Origin: Coffea arabica | Taxonomy: Eukaryota > Streptophyta > Magnoliopsida > Gentianales > Rubiaceae | Reading direction: 5' to 3' | Length of the DNA: 64,000 nt | NCBI RefSeq assembly: GCF_036785885.1 | Contig: NC_092312.1 | Location: 10,062,001-10,126,000, forward strand | In this document: positions 50,131 through 61,600 of the stretch, piece by piece | How the letters are laid out: each line of letters starts with the position of its first letter | Numbering within the stretch: the first letter of the stretch is position 1 | Position numbers and translations under genes: made by a program | Notes under the pieces: generated by a model | Databases searched by the model: none | Told to the model about the DNA's origin: nothing | What the model saw: the letters and a program-made list of their open reading frames with translations, nothing else

Positions 50131-51090
50131 GGATGCAGCCTGAATTCCTTTTTCCTGGTGGTAGACGGTTAGCAATGCGCAGTCTTTTGGATTCAAAGTT
50201 ATGTGCAATATGACGTGCATCTGCTGGATAAAACCGCAGCCAACCATTTTCCACTTTATATGGAAAAGTAAATTGGAAGTCTGGATTTTTACTCAGGAAC
50301 GACAAATGTACAACCGTCTTACTTTGAGCCCATTGTTGCTTTTTGATAATTTTCCAGCACATAGACTTGAGGTTCCTGTTTCACTAAATCCAATAGAGAT
50401 AACTTCTTGTCCCACAGCAAAGTCCTAACATTCTTCCAACTCGAGAAAAGATCCCGTGGAATCCTGATACTGACAAAATTCTCACCTCCCATGTCAAGGC
50501 AGACTACTTCAGAAATGACAAATCGAGCGTCACAAAGCTTGGTGATAAAGAACAAATCGCCGGTAGCTACAACATAGGACCTCACCCCTTTGCTACCCAG
50601 ATCATACAAATTTGGAATATCAAGGGTTCTCCAATTGAGATCTGTCCTCCCCAGCGTTAGGACATCACAGCCACCATGTTTTGTTCCTTTCCCTATACAC
50701 ACATAGGCTAACTTGTACTTGTTAGTGGTCTGAGGATAGAACATCCACATTTCATTGGCTGAGTCTCAAGGACCAGACAGATCAAGCATTTTCTTGGTTG
50801 CAGGGTTCCTGACACGATATTTTTTGGTCAAGCTACTTCTCTTCAAAACCAGTCTGTCAATGACAAACAGCCATAAGAATTCTTCATCTCCTATAGCATA
50901 TGCCTTTCCCCTGTACTCATAAACCGTCTGATCGATTCATCTGCTCTTCGATGAATTTACGTTCCTCAACAATGACATACCACGTCTTGCACACGCATTT
51001 ACATCTGCTAACAGACTTCACAGTCAGTCTAATTAAGATCTCAAAAATAATTTCATTGGGCTGGAAGAATTTTATTTCATGATCTGAACA
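50036..51090 (-). pseudogene. F-box/FBA protein pseudogene, duplication unit B
   Basis: On the minus strand an F-box (PNEIIFEILIRLTVKSVSRC, then CVCKTWYVI) lies at about 51060-50960. An FBA domain from about 50900 to 50040 follows (EFLWLFVIDRLVLKRSS, WMFYPQTTNKYKLAYV, SYVVATGDLFFIT, ENFVSIRIPRDLF). The normal product is the substrate adaptor of an SCF E3 ligase. Lesions: no in-frame ATG before the F-box; the frame breaks between the F-box and FBA segment near 50930; TGA at 50766-50768 interrupts LSGP-DSANEMW; one extra base near 50340 shifts VYVLENYQK out of frame with QQWAQSKTVV. The tail holds a minisatellite. Confidence 0.82.
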
Positions 51091-51751
51091 TCAGATTTGT
51101 GCAGTAATATTTCTGCTAGTTTTTTGGTCTTCTCTAATCAGCTTCTGCAAATCTCGTTTACATCTCCCCGTGAGCAAACTTGATCCCAAGAAACACAGAA
51201 ATTCTAGGTAACAATGCAGAATTTCATCATTCCAATTCCAATAGAGAAAGCAAAGACAACAGAACAACAGAAAAGTCCAACTGTTTATTACAAACTGTTT
51301 TTTAGTCCATCAAGGCAATCAGAGTGACCCACATTTGGCCACATAATTTATCTTGGCTGCTAACCTTTTGTAAAGATTTACTATCAATAAAAAGTCCAAA
51401 TTGTACTGTTCAATAAAATCAGCCACTAATGCACCATTAAAAATTAAGATTGTGAAAGGGAAGAACTAACCATTAACAATTGGATTGCAACACCCAAATC
51501 ATCAACTTTATATTAACTGAACTTCCGTATCATACGTTTGCTTGGGATAAGAAGATTGAAAACTGAGATACTTGATGAAGAAACAGGAAAAGATTTAAAT
51601 GCATTTGGTTTACAAGTTTAAGTGCTCATGGAAGACAATCAATTACACTATGAGAGTCCATTTCCTTAACAAAGAAAATGTGCATTGGACTCCTTGTCAT
51701 AGTAAATAACCACAAGCATTTGTAACACTTCTATTTTATTACGTTTTTCTT
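51091..51751. other. Intergenic
   Basis: No gene, RNA or repeat recognised between the F-box pseudogene and the TRIM-like element. Confidence 0.45.
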
Positions 51752-52238
51752 TTATAGGGAAAAACACCTCGAGAAAGTCCACCAAAGAGGCCAATATGTA
51801 AATCAGGAACTCAATTCTGATCCCAAAACTTAAGCCATTAGGCCTCGGGCCCTCCCCATATGTAAGTCAGGAACCCAACTTTGATCCAAAAGATTAAGCC
51901 ATTCGGCCTCGAGTCCATTTTAATACTCAACGCAAGCCTATCTTATCACCTAAGGTCACCTCTTTTCCCAAATATGGACTCACTCTGGCACACCTGATCC
52001 AACACCAACCAAACTCTTTGGCATTTCGGTCCACTATTAAGAAGAGAATTTTTACTGGTCCAACTCCAAGAAGAACCACTTACTCATAAGTAGTCCAATC
52101 TCGTAACCTAAAACTCTGATACCAATTTGATAGGGAAAAATACCTCGAAAGAGTCCATCGAAGAGTTCAATATGTAAGTCACGAACCCAATTCTGATCCA
52201 AAAGTTTAAGCGATTAGGTCTCAGACCCTTACTTACAT
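51752..52238 (-). mobile_element. TRIM-like miniature LTR retroelement, degenerate
   Basis: Short direct repeats begin TATAGGGAAAAACACCTCG (from 51752) and TGATAGGGAAAAATACCTCG (from 52128), 376 bp apart. Just left of the second lies CTCTGATACCA (52114-52124), the complement of an initiator-Met tRNA primer site, so the element reads on the minus strand. A motif around ATATGTAAGTCAGGAACCCA occurs three times, twice in the left repeat. No coding region. Outer borders and the target duplication are unclear. Confidence 0.6.
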
Positions 52239-52937
52239 ATTAATCGTTCTTTCTCCATCTTTCGAATCAACGTGGCACATAAACCTTTACTCATGAACCT
52301 AACATTTTTTGCTGAGGATTATTAATTGATTACGTCCCCCGTCTCTCTGTAGTCCTGTTAAATTTTAGGTCATAAGTTGGGCTGCGGATCACAAGACTCA
52401 TTTTTCAATACTCTCCAAAAGCCCCCCCCCCCCCCCCTTTTTTTTTTTTTTTTTTTATCAAAAGTCATTTTTGTAACAAAAAAAAAAAAAGAAAATGAAA
52501 CAGGGTCAAAGACTCAAGGCATCTGAACCAGATAAATGATCTTCCACAACATTTGGCAAAACCAGACAGTAAGGCACGATTTGCTCCATGGATGACACAT
52601 GATGGGTTACTGATCCTATGAATGACATAAAACTGAATTACCAACCCCCTGTCATGCCTTGTTTGGTTAACAATTGATCAGTAGAATTTTATTCACCAGA
52701 CTCTTGTAATTAAGCAAACCTGCAAAACACTATAGTCCCGTTAAATTTTTTTGCTTCAGAAAGATAATGAACTCCAACTTTGTAACAAATACGCCTTAAA
52801 CATCAGCAAGAACCTATTTGAAAAGAGAGAAGAAAGAACGATGAAAGCACATTGCAGCAAGCTTCTTGCAAAATAATTACAAATCAATAGCATTTGAATT
52901 GTAAACAAAAAACGAACTGAATAGTTTTCAGGTCCTT
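52239..52937. other. Intergenic, start of duplication unit B
   Basis: A C16-T19 tract at 52422-52456 is followed by an A-run near 52479. From about 52745 the sequence matches 43590 onward (3' flank of DUF1218). Confidence 0.55.
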
Positions 52938-53997
52938 TCAAGCATTGGCAGCTGCACCTGCAGTTGCAGGATGCTTCAACTTCTTTCCTTCTTGAATGAC
53001 TGCTGTTGCAGAAATATAATAAGTGACGGCAAAAAGTCCATGGACAAAACACAAAATTCCTCCTATGGACAAATGATGATGGTTTGAAATTCCGCAGTTT
53101 TGCCTCGACCTTGAGTTCGATATTGTCCCACTGATTAGCATTAAGAATGCTATAACCATTATGACCCTGATACATCACCACGGTAGTCTGTTAATGATAG
53201 ATAAAGATGGATTCTCAAAGATCGTGGGAGCATATTAAGCCCCTATTGCTTCATGTTTTTGGTGGTTGTGGCTTTAATCTGCTGAAGCGAAATGCTTTTC
53301 AAGCAAAATCAATTGTAGCAAGAATTATTTCACATGAGCTGCTGCTGCATGAAAAGTTTGGTGAAAATTAATTTTCGCTCACCAAACAATTTCGCAACTC
53401 TTTATTATTGACTAATCTGTGATTATAGTTTGTATGGGGACAAAATGCAATAAAAGTAATCTCGTACCATGCTAAAACGTGAGAAGCTGCTGCAAGCCGC
53501 TTAATGTTAGATGACTGATCCAACTCTTCCTTAGACCCAATGCAGACGCACCCGCTGAGCATAACGGCAGCGACATGTGCCAAGGTCAATAGTACTGTTG
53601 CAACCGTGCCTAGTTTGAAAGCTTCATAGCTTGGGTGTGTGCATTCAAATATCCACAGCCGAAGGGTTATGGCCTGCAAAACAGAGGTTCTCTTGCAATG
53701 ATCACAATAAGCATAGCCCTAAACAAAGAAGCCGTGGTAGATGAATTCATAGGTTTCCTCCCTTGATCCCCAAAGACAATACCACATTACCATATCGATC
53801 TTTAGGCTCATGTTTGAACTGCTACTATGGAATGCCGTTTACCTTATCTTCTACAGTGCATCCGAACAAGAGTGAATGAATATAAATTTGACCAGTACCT
53901 TGTTTTGGGCAAACTCAGCTTGGATGCCTAGAATACCAGCTACAACGTCCATGACCATGATCAAAAGGCCAACTATGTAATAAACCATTTTAACCAT
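52938..53997 (-). CDS. DUF1218 family membrane protein, copy B
   Basis: Exons 53997..53899, 53673..53468 and 53166..52938 have exactly the same sizes as copy A (99, 206, 229 bp) and also give 177 residues. The four hydrophobic segments, the FEC cysteine, GCVCIG and SNSRSRQNCG are kept. The last exon differs from copy A at about 9 of 75 residues. No stop or frameshift is seen, so both copies look functional. A 1.29-kb Mutator-like element sits in its upstream region between TATA-like repeats; the sequence from the start codon to the left TATA is retained. Confidence 0.88.
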
Positions 53998-54199
53998 CTT
54001 AATCAGCAACTTCCAAAAATCAAAAGAGATAGATGGCTGTGGAAGGCAGAGATGGCGCAGCCTTGTGCATATAACTATATATATGACTTCACTCTATGCT
54101 GCCTTTCGTGAATGGTACGGCTAATTAGAGTTTTCTTTGAAGTATCTGAATAAAGTGGAAGGATGCATGCAGCTGGGCAGCATCATACCGTTATATATA

Positions 54200-55489
54200 G
54201 GGTTAATTACATTTGTCTCCCTTGAGGTTTGGCCAAACTACAAACTAAGCCCCGAGATTTGGCCAAACTACGGAGAGCCCTCTGAATTCACAAAAGCTTA
54301 ACTAAAAGCCACCTATCGTTAGTCAACAAACGTTGACTGCTTGATGTTAAACGAAAAGGTCAGTGAATGTCCTAGACTACCCACAAGATTATTCCCTTTA
54401 AGTCTTCAGCCCTTCTTCTCGGGGACTAAAATCAACGGAGTTGCAAAATTGTTGGTTGCATAATAGTTCTTCGTTGTTCGTGTAGAATGGATTCAAATGA
54501 GTACACATTCACTAGTTGCTTATCAAAATCACTCCTTACTGCTGTTTTTTCTTCCTTCTTCTTCTTCCATTAAAACACTATTTCTTCACAAATTGTCAGC
54601 CTTAGATTCAATCAAAAGCAGGAAAAGAAAGGAAAGGAAAAACACGAATTGCAATTCCTTTCAAAATATATATCTTGCTATTTAACTACCAAGACCAAAT
54701 CTTTAGTCCAAACGATTCTCCTCTAGACATGAGATTTGAATGATGAACCCTATTTATGAGGAGCTAGAGAAGAGATTCTGAGCATTGCTTGTGGCTACGA
54801 TGGGTTATGGTTTTGCGTGTGATTTTGGTGGCTCTCCTAGCATCAAATTTTGCTGCTTTCTTGTTTCTACTTTGCCGACTTTGCTTCAATTGAATGTGTA
54901 CAAAGAATTGGGTTGGCACGATTTTGGTTTTGTATACGGCAATTATATGTCTATTTTTTGTGGGTTTTTAAAGGAGATGATAAAAAACACAAGCTATGGT
55001 GTTAAACGATGAATGATTTTGCAATAGTTTGGAATTGGGAGTGTGTTAGAGATGGTTGATAACTTAAAGATGGGAAGAGAAGCAATTACGGTTTTTGAGG
55101 AGTACGATCCGTGGACAACAGGAAATTTTTTTCTTCTTAATTTTTTGTATTCTTTCCCGTATCTAGTACTAATGAACTTCCTTTTTATTATTTTCTGCCA
55201 CCTTTTCTTTTATCTATCAATTTGTTAACTTTAGGCGTTAGGATAAAGATTTATTTTGTTCAATTGTCTTTATGTTTTCTCTATTAAACTCTCGCAATTT
55301 TTATTTTTGGAAATTTTTTTTGTGAACTTTATTTATTGTTGTGAGTAGAGGGTAAATTTGTCATTTTATTTGTTGTATTTATTTGCTCTGACGGTGTTAT
55401 TGACAAGGGAGGCAAATGTAATTTAGTTAAACTTCAAGGTTTGATTCGTAATTTGGTCAAACCTAAAGGGAGGCAAATGCGATTAATCC
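54200..55489. mobile_element. Mutator-like (MULE/MITE) insertion, 1290 bp
   Basis: Ends are GGGTTAATTACATTTG and the complement of GGATTAATCGCATTTG (13 of 16). The inverted similarity continues into GAGGTTTGGCCAAACTAC. A perfect 9-bp duplication TTATATATA flanks it (54191-54199 and 55490-55498), the size typical of Mutator. Unit A has the uninterrupted sequence with one TTATATATA at 45044-45052. Short plus-strand frames inside (54785-55012, 55043-55228) show no transposase motif, so it is non-autonomous. Confidence 0.9.
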
Positions 55490-55629
55490 TTATATATAAG
55501 AATGGCTAGCTGTATAATCCGCTCAGAAAGGCTTCCTATTGTCTTCAGAGATGACTTTATTCTACGTTCATTCCCTCTGCTCTTTCAGATTTGGATTCTT
55601 TTCATTGGTGACAAGCCAAGCACGGCACC

Positions 55630-55773
55630 ATGGCATTAGCGCTGCATTCATCTTTTCCTCTCCCAAAACTTCAACAAAACTTCAAGATTTGGCAGTTGGG
55701 ATTCTCCGTGCCACTATTCGGTATCAAATTCAGTATCAATCTCACTTATCACGTGATGATAGAAGAAATTTAA
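55630..55773 (+). CDS. Orphan first exon, transit-peptide-like, unit B
   Basis: It starts MALALHSSFPLPKLQ like unit A, then an 11-bp repetition of AAACTTCAA changes the frame relative to unit A. The frame ends at TAA 55771-55773 after 47 residues. No further exon was recognised. If unit A ever encoded a real protein, this copy is probably broken. Confidence 0.25.
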   Translation: MALALHSSFPLPKLQQNFKIWQLGFSVPLFGIKFSINLTYHVMIEEI

Positions 55774-55885
55774 ATAAACAGCACATGACAAATTAAATAA
55801 ACAAGACACTTAACATAAATATAGAAATGATACTAAATAATCACTGAAAAAGTGGTATTGAGAATCCCATGTGATGCTTATACGA

Positions 55886-56140
55886 GCATATGTGTTCAAA
55901 AAGTTGATTACTTTGTGTAGTTAACCTGGTTGAGGCACAAATTTTGACCATCATCAGTGCTATATATTTTTTAAAATGAGCAGTTCCTCCCCCCCCCCCC
56001 CCCAAAATGCTTATATGAGCATATGTGTTCAAAAAGTTGATTACTTTGTGTAGTTAACCTGGTTGAGGCACAAATTTTGACCATCATCAGTGCTATATAT
56101 TTTTTAAAATGAGCAGTTCCTCCCCCCCCCCCCCCCAAAA
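55886..56140. repeat. Two-unit tandem repeat with terminal poly-C, period 133 bp
   Basis: A block starting TGTGTTCAAAAAGTTGATTA (55891 and 56024) ends both times in GAGCAGTTCCTC and a run of 15 C (55989-56003 and 56122-56136). Unit A has only one copy of the shared part, without the poly-C. Confidence 0.85.
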
Positions 56141-57591
56141 AAAAAAGAAAAACGCTCGACAACTTCGACAATTTTGTAGTTTTGCATTGTTTGGTAAACA
56201 AATAGACATTTCAAATTTATCTGTTTAAATCCGAAATTGTTGAGCTTAACATATGAAGCAGTAGCCTAAAATGTTAATGCTGAACTGCTGCAGAAAGTGC
56301 TCTTAAACAATCTAGCCTAAAATATTGTGTGTTTGGAGTGTAAATTATTTGAGATAATTTTATGAAAAAGTACTGTAGCATTTTTTTTTGATGTGATGTA
56401 TGTGAGATAAAAAAGGTGATTGAAAATATGTTGATGATACAAGCAAATTAGTGTGTATAAATAATGTGTAAATAAAGTGAAATAGAAGACAATCCAAACA
56501 CACTAGCACAGAAGTGCTTTCAGACGTCCAGTTTTATGCATCTGGGGCGAAGCAAAACTTCCAAAGGCCCTCTTCGAGGCCAATCTCGTTCCTGGCAGCG
56601 TGGAATTTCTTGAGGCTATTGTGCGTTATTTCCTGCTTCTTCTACAGCCTTCACTCTTCAGGGTGATATCCATCTGCCATCTTTCTAAATTAAACGGTCA
56701 CCTTGATACCATGCAGAAGTTACTTAAGTTCGTTCTGGCTTTCTGGCGATCCTGATTAGTTATCTTAACATCATAGGAATTTTCATTTCTGGGCGCTCTC
56801 TCAAGCATGAAAAGTTGATCCTAAGACCTAAATAATGCACAATGCCCTATCAGTCATAACAAAGAACTACTCAACGCATTTGAAGATGATAAGTTGCAAG
56901 GAATTTCCTTTCCCTTCGGGCACTCTATCGTTTGGTGTCGTCCCAAATCCTCAACAAATAAGAAAGAACATGACAGAAGAAGCCCCCAAGAATGAGAAAG
57001 AAAAATGAAAAAAAAAAAGAAAAAAGAGAGCACTCAACTTAACAATCATGAAATTGTAAGTTTGAGGATACGTAACATTAAATACTTTACCTAGGAAGCA
57101 CTCATTATTGATCAGTTTTAGGGATAATGCATCTAATTCTCATCTAGTATCCCAAGTTATTACCTGTATACAATATCTCTATATAAATCACGTGTTATGT
57201 TGAAAAACTGTTAATGCCAGGCTCATTTTACCCTTTTATGATTAACTAATAAAAAATTACCACAAATCCATACTCAAATACCATTTTATGCCCAAGTCTC
57301 TAAGTTACCTCTTTCTAATATGCTTTAATGCTTAAGTTTTTTTAGCATAACAAAGCTGCTCGTAATTAATTCAAAACCACTTAAAACGAAAAGCTTCTTA
57401 GAATTTTGAGAACCATTGATCAATTTAAACGAAAAAAGAATCAATGTAAGGAAGCTCATTCCAACTATTGATTAAATATTTTGAAGAATTTTGTCAATAC
57501 ACATAGATTGTCATTAATGTACAGGTAAGTCACACTTTGCTCCCTTAAACTAAGACGATAATCTAACCTTACCCACTCCATGTTTCTTGCT
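56141..57591. other. Intergenic, right part of duplication unit B
   Basis: Contains the 177-bp MITE at 56327-56503. 56905-57165 matches 45475-45720 of unit A (shared CACTCTATCGTTTGGT). No gene recognised. Confidence 0.5.
56327..56503. mobile_element. Small MITE with GTGTGTTTGGA ends (177 bp)
   Basis: Left GTGTGTTTGGAGTGT pairs with right complement GTGTGTTTGGATTGT (14 of 15). The core has TTATTTGAGATAATTTT, TACTGTAGCA and GATGTGATGTATGTGAGAT. Related but frayed copies are at about 2540-2720, 15575-15715 and 63105-63230. No target duplication could be read, so the superfamily is open. Confidence 0.7.
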
Positions 57592-58350
57592 GCGTTTTAA
57601 AATTCAGATCAGACTGACCGGTTCAATTGGTTGAACCGGGTAGACATCCGATCCGAGTTGTCCTAAACAACCGTCAAATAAAAACTTGGTTAAATCCAGT
57701 TAAAAAATCGGATTTTATCGTAAATGGGAAGAGCTGCTTGGAATCGGATTTTTTCCGCCTTTTCCTTTTTTTGTTTTCCTTTTTTATTCTTTTTTTTTTA
57801 ACTACTCTCAAATCTCTTCACATATCGTACTATAAATCTCTCTTAGACAACTCCAATAGAGGATCTAAGTTCAAAAAGGGATAAAACATTTTTAAAAAAA
57901 AAGAAAGTAAAAATTTCACCTAGAAACATTTTATCAATTTTATGATTTGACCCATAGAGTACTAGAAAACTATTATTACATCTAGAAACATTTTAGAACA
58001 TATAGCTAGAACCCTAAATTCTTGTATTATTTTTCAAATAAGCCCTCCAATTTGGTTCTAAACTCGTTGACTATGCATTATATTGTAAATTGCATAAATT
58101 GCTACTTAATTATACTACTTTATTTGTATTTTTTTGAAAAATATTTTAGAAACATCAAACATACATTGAACCTATCTTTCTTAGTATTAATATGTTTTTA
58201 GAAATTTTACATAATATTTTAATTTTTAAAATTAAATACATTTATAACATCATAATAATATCATCCGATTATTGAATGGATTCGATCCTAATCGAATTCA
58301 TTGACCCTCACCCTTGATCTCAACCGGTGGATGGCCTGTCCAAATTTTGA
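57592..58350. mobile_element. Degenerate hAT-like element, family 3, copy 2
   Basis: Shares subterminal words with 46361-46958: CAGACTGACCGGTTCAATTG, TTGAACCGGG and CATCCGATCCGAGTTG, then an AT-rich core, then GATTCGATCCTAATCGAATT. Inverted ends are only approximate, and no target duplication is clear. Confidence 0.45.
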
Positions 58351-58475
58351 AGATAGAGGAGGAAAATCTAGAAAATACACGTGTAACGGAAAAATTGGGG
58401 CGACACCACATTGAATTTAGAAACTGGATAATGACGTTAATCAATAATTTATCACAGATGACAATCAATTTACAT

Positions 58476-58483
58476 TTCTAGAA
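58476..58483. promoter_or_regulatory. Heat-shock-element-like TTCTAGAA upstream of HSA32
   Basis: The core TTCnnGAA is 168 bp before the HSA32 start. A further TTC at 58496-58498 keeps the 5-bp register (20 bases after the first TTC). HSA32 is heat-induced in other plants, so a heat-shock-factor site is plausible; binding is inferred. Confidence 0.45.
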
Positions 58484-58643
58484 ACCACTCAAGGCTTCTC
58501 CAGCTTTTCCTTTTGTTCTGCTCAAAAAATTAAAAGAAAACGCCCAGTAAAGATCCCTATTATAAGTCTGTGAAGCTTCTCTAAACTTTGAGCTCTATCC
58601 CCAACAATTTTCAGAGCAAAAGAGAAGGGAAGGGGGAAAGAAA

Positions 58644-61600
58644 ATGTCGGCATTTGCATGGAAGAGCTTCTATGAAGATGAGGATCGTCCTGAGAAGCCA
58701 AGAACTTATGGTGTCACTGAAGTCAGGGGACCCCATTGCTCCCTTTTCTCTCAAAACCTCCTTGAGGTACGTCGAAAACAAAGCTTTTAGCTTTTTACTG
58801 AATAAAATGCCATGGGTTTTTATACCTTCCCCCTTTTTATTTTAATTGTAATGCTTTGGATTGAAGTGGAATGGAACGAAATTCCCTTCCATGTGATTTT
58901 TTTTTTCCTTTTTGTTGCAAGATTCCCAATTGGAGCTTTCAGTTTAGATGATTCTCTTTTTTTCCATTAATTCTTTATAAAGGTGTTGGTTTTTCTTAAG
59001 TAGTTTAGGAAGATGGATTGATGATCAAATGGCTTTAGCGGTATACTGAGATTTCTTATTGAACTGTTTGATTTTTTGGGGATCCCTTCTGGGTACAATT
59101 TGATTGGCAGTGAGCTTCAATATGGTAATGCAAGTTGTTTGATAGGTTAAATTTGGTAGGTTTGTCATCATAGGAACCAGGAATTTGACCTCCTAAAAGA
59201 GCTGGAGCTAAAGTGATAAAAGTTTTCTTGTATCTAGGGCTTGTTTCAAATCCGCGTTTCATGGACACTAGATTTGCTATGTGCCTGTCCTTGTTTTAAC
59301 AAAAGGAAATAGAAATTTGCAGGAAGTGAAGGAAATGGAACTGATATTTTGGATGGTAATATGGTAAATTTCCACGGAAGGTTCAATGTTGCAGTTAAAG
59401 ATTGATATCACACTTGGTGCGTCTAATAGGGTTATCTATAGTTGAATCATTTCTGCAAACTTGTAGAGAGATTATGGAAATGGGGGCGAGGGATGGGATA
59501 ATTGGCTTAGAAGTAGTACCCCGGATGGTCAAGAAGTAGCTGAAATAGTGGTCTGATCCGTTTTTAAATTGCATCACTTAGCCAAACAACTGTCTCTCTC
59601 TGATAATTGGCTACTACGTCTTGTTCATTCTGATTAGCAGGCTCATTTTCAACATGAAATCTGTGCACTAGAATACATTCAAGGTCCTAATGAACTGGCA
59701 AATATATCTGGGATGTGTGTTGGAGAAAGCTAGGGAAAAAGGGAAACTTATATTCTCGTTTTGCAAGTTCTGTGAGCATATATCCTCACTATACTATAAA
59801 CAGGTCATTCTGGATATGCTAAAGACTGAGGATCCCTTTCATTTACTAAAAATCAAAGAAAATCTTCCATAACCGAAGATGAACATGGATTCAGTCTAAG
59901 TATATTGATAAGTTTGTAAATGGATCTTAACTTGATTGGCAATGCAAGTTCCTAATTTGTCAAAACTTTCACAAGCACTGATTAACTGCATTTCCTTTGT
60001 AGTTATCATGAAATTGGAAAATTATAAATCCTACCTGCTCCCTAGTTCAGGCGATTTTGGTTACTGGTTCTTTTTAACTCAACTAAGTTCCCAGAGGGTC
60101 CAATCTTAGCATTAATAATCTGCATTTTCCATTTTGTTTGTGGTGTTAACAGGTGATTTGCTAGTTGTGAGAGTTAATCTTCCTATAAGTAGGATGGCTT
60201 TACTTTCTGTGGTGCCTATTTTGTGGTGGCTAGAAACCCATTTTACATTTCATAATGGAGGACAGCTTATGTTTTTAATTCTCTTAATTTGATATTATTG
60301 TTTGCAGGACATCTTTGAATCAATGGGAGAGTTTGTTGATGGGTTAAAGTTCACTGGAGGCTCCCATAGTCTATTGCCAAAGACTTACATAAGAGAAGTT
60401 ACTGATATGGCTCATAAACACAATGTCTATGTCACTACAGGAGACTGGGCTGAACATATGCTCTGCAAAGGACCGTCTGCCTTTAAGGAATATCTCGAGG
60501 TATGCATACTGTTATTCCTTTCCAGTTATTGCATTCGACAGCCCAAGGTGATGATATCTCATTGCGGATATTCATCTCTCAGGAATGTAAGCAGTTGGGA
60601 TTTGACACTATCGAGCTCAACATGGGATCGATGGGGTTTCCTGAAGAAACTTTGTTAAGATATGTGCGGTTGATAAAGAATGGTGGTCTTAGAGCTAAGC
60701 CTCAATTTGCAGTCAAGACTAACAAGTCTGATATACCTGTCAACAGAGATAGAGCATTTGGATCTTATGTGGTACCTGCACCTAGAAGCTCTGGTAAGCA
60801 AGCAAGTTATATGCTCCGTGATTCAAATTGTGGGGTCTAATGGGTACTTTATTTTGATCCTCTTGTTTGATAAATCAAAAGCCCATGCAGACATGATTTG
60901 GTTAACCTGATGACGAGAGTGCAGATCATGCACTGGCCTTATGATTGAAGTGTATTATAAACTTTCTGATTACTGTGCTTAATAAGTTTTGATTTTATCT
61001 CAATTGTTCTCCAGTTGAAGTAGAACTGCTGAATGAGAAATTGAGGCCTGCCTTCTCGGGCTTAGAATCGTTACTGACCTTAATCACGTAAATACAGATT
61101 TAGGCGTCTTTCTGAACTGGTATCTCATGTTATAACAGAGAATTCTGGAGAATGACTTTGTTGCAGAGCTTTAAAACTCTGCCCCATCCATCTTTGGAGG
61201 AAATTATAATTTTTTTTTCTCCCCTTTCTTCAATTTTCCCAGCACCGTATAAGGAAAATTTGCTATTGCAATTACATCATGATTTCTGAGTGTTGCTTAA
61301 ACCAAGTTCAGTTTGCTCTTGTGAAAGTCTATATAGCAATTTGTGGCATCCAATCTATAGTACCAGTAATGATCACTAGTGGGATTTGAAGTTTTAAGTG
61401 TTCAGCTTGCATGGATGGCTGAAAGTTTTGACAGTTCAGAGTATATTCAACCCTCAACAAATTTTCCTCTTCAATACAAACTAGAAAAGAGAAAATCAAA
61501 AAATGAGGAATGTCATGTCCTCAGTTCGGAGATGTAGGATCACAAACTGTCAGTCTTGCATCCAGAGCTTAAGATTACAAGCAGAAATTCCTCTGCTACT

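Noticed and set aside
54785-55228. Two short frames inside the Mutator-like element as transposase
   Set aside because: No MULE transposase or zinc-finger motif could be recognised, and the element is too short for an autonomous copy.
55841-56201. Gly-rich minus-strand frames ending HFGGGGG
   Set aside because: Produced by the poly-C runs and the 133-bp tandem repeat.
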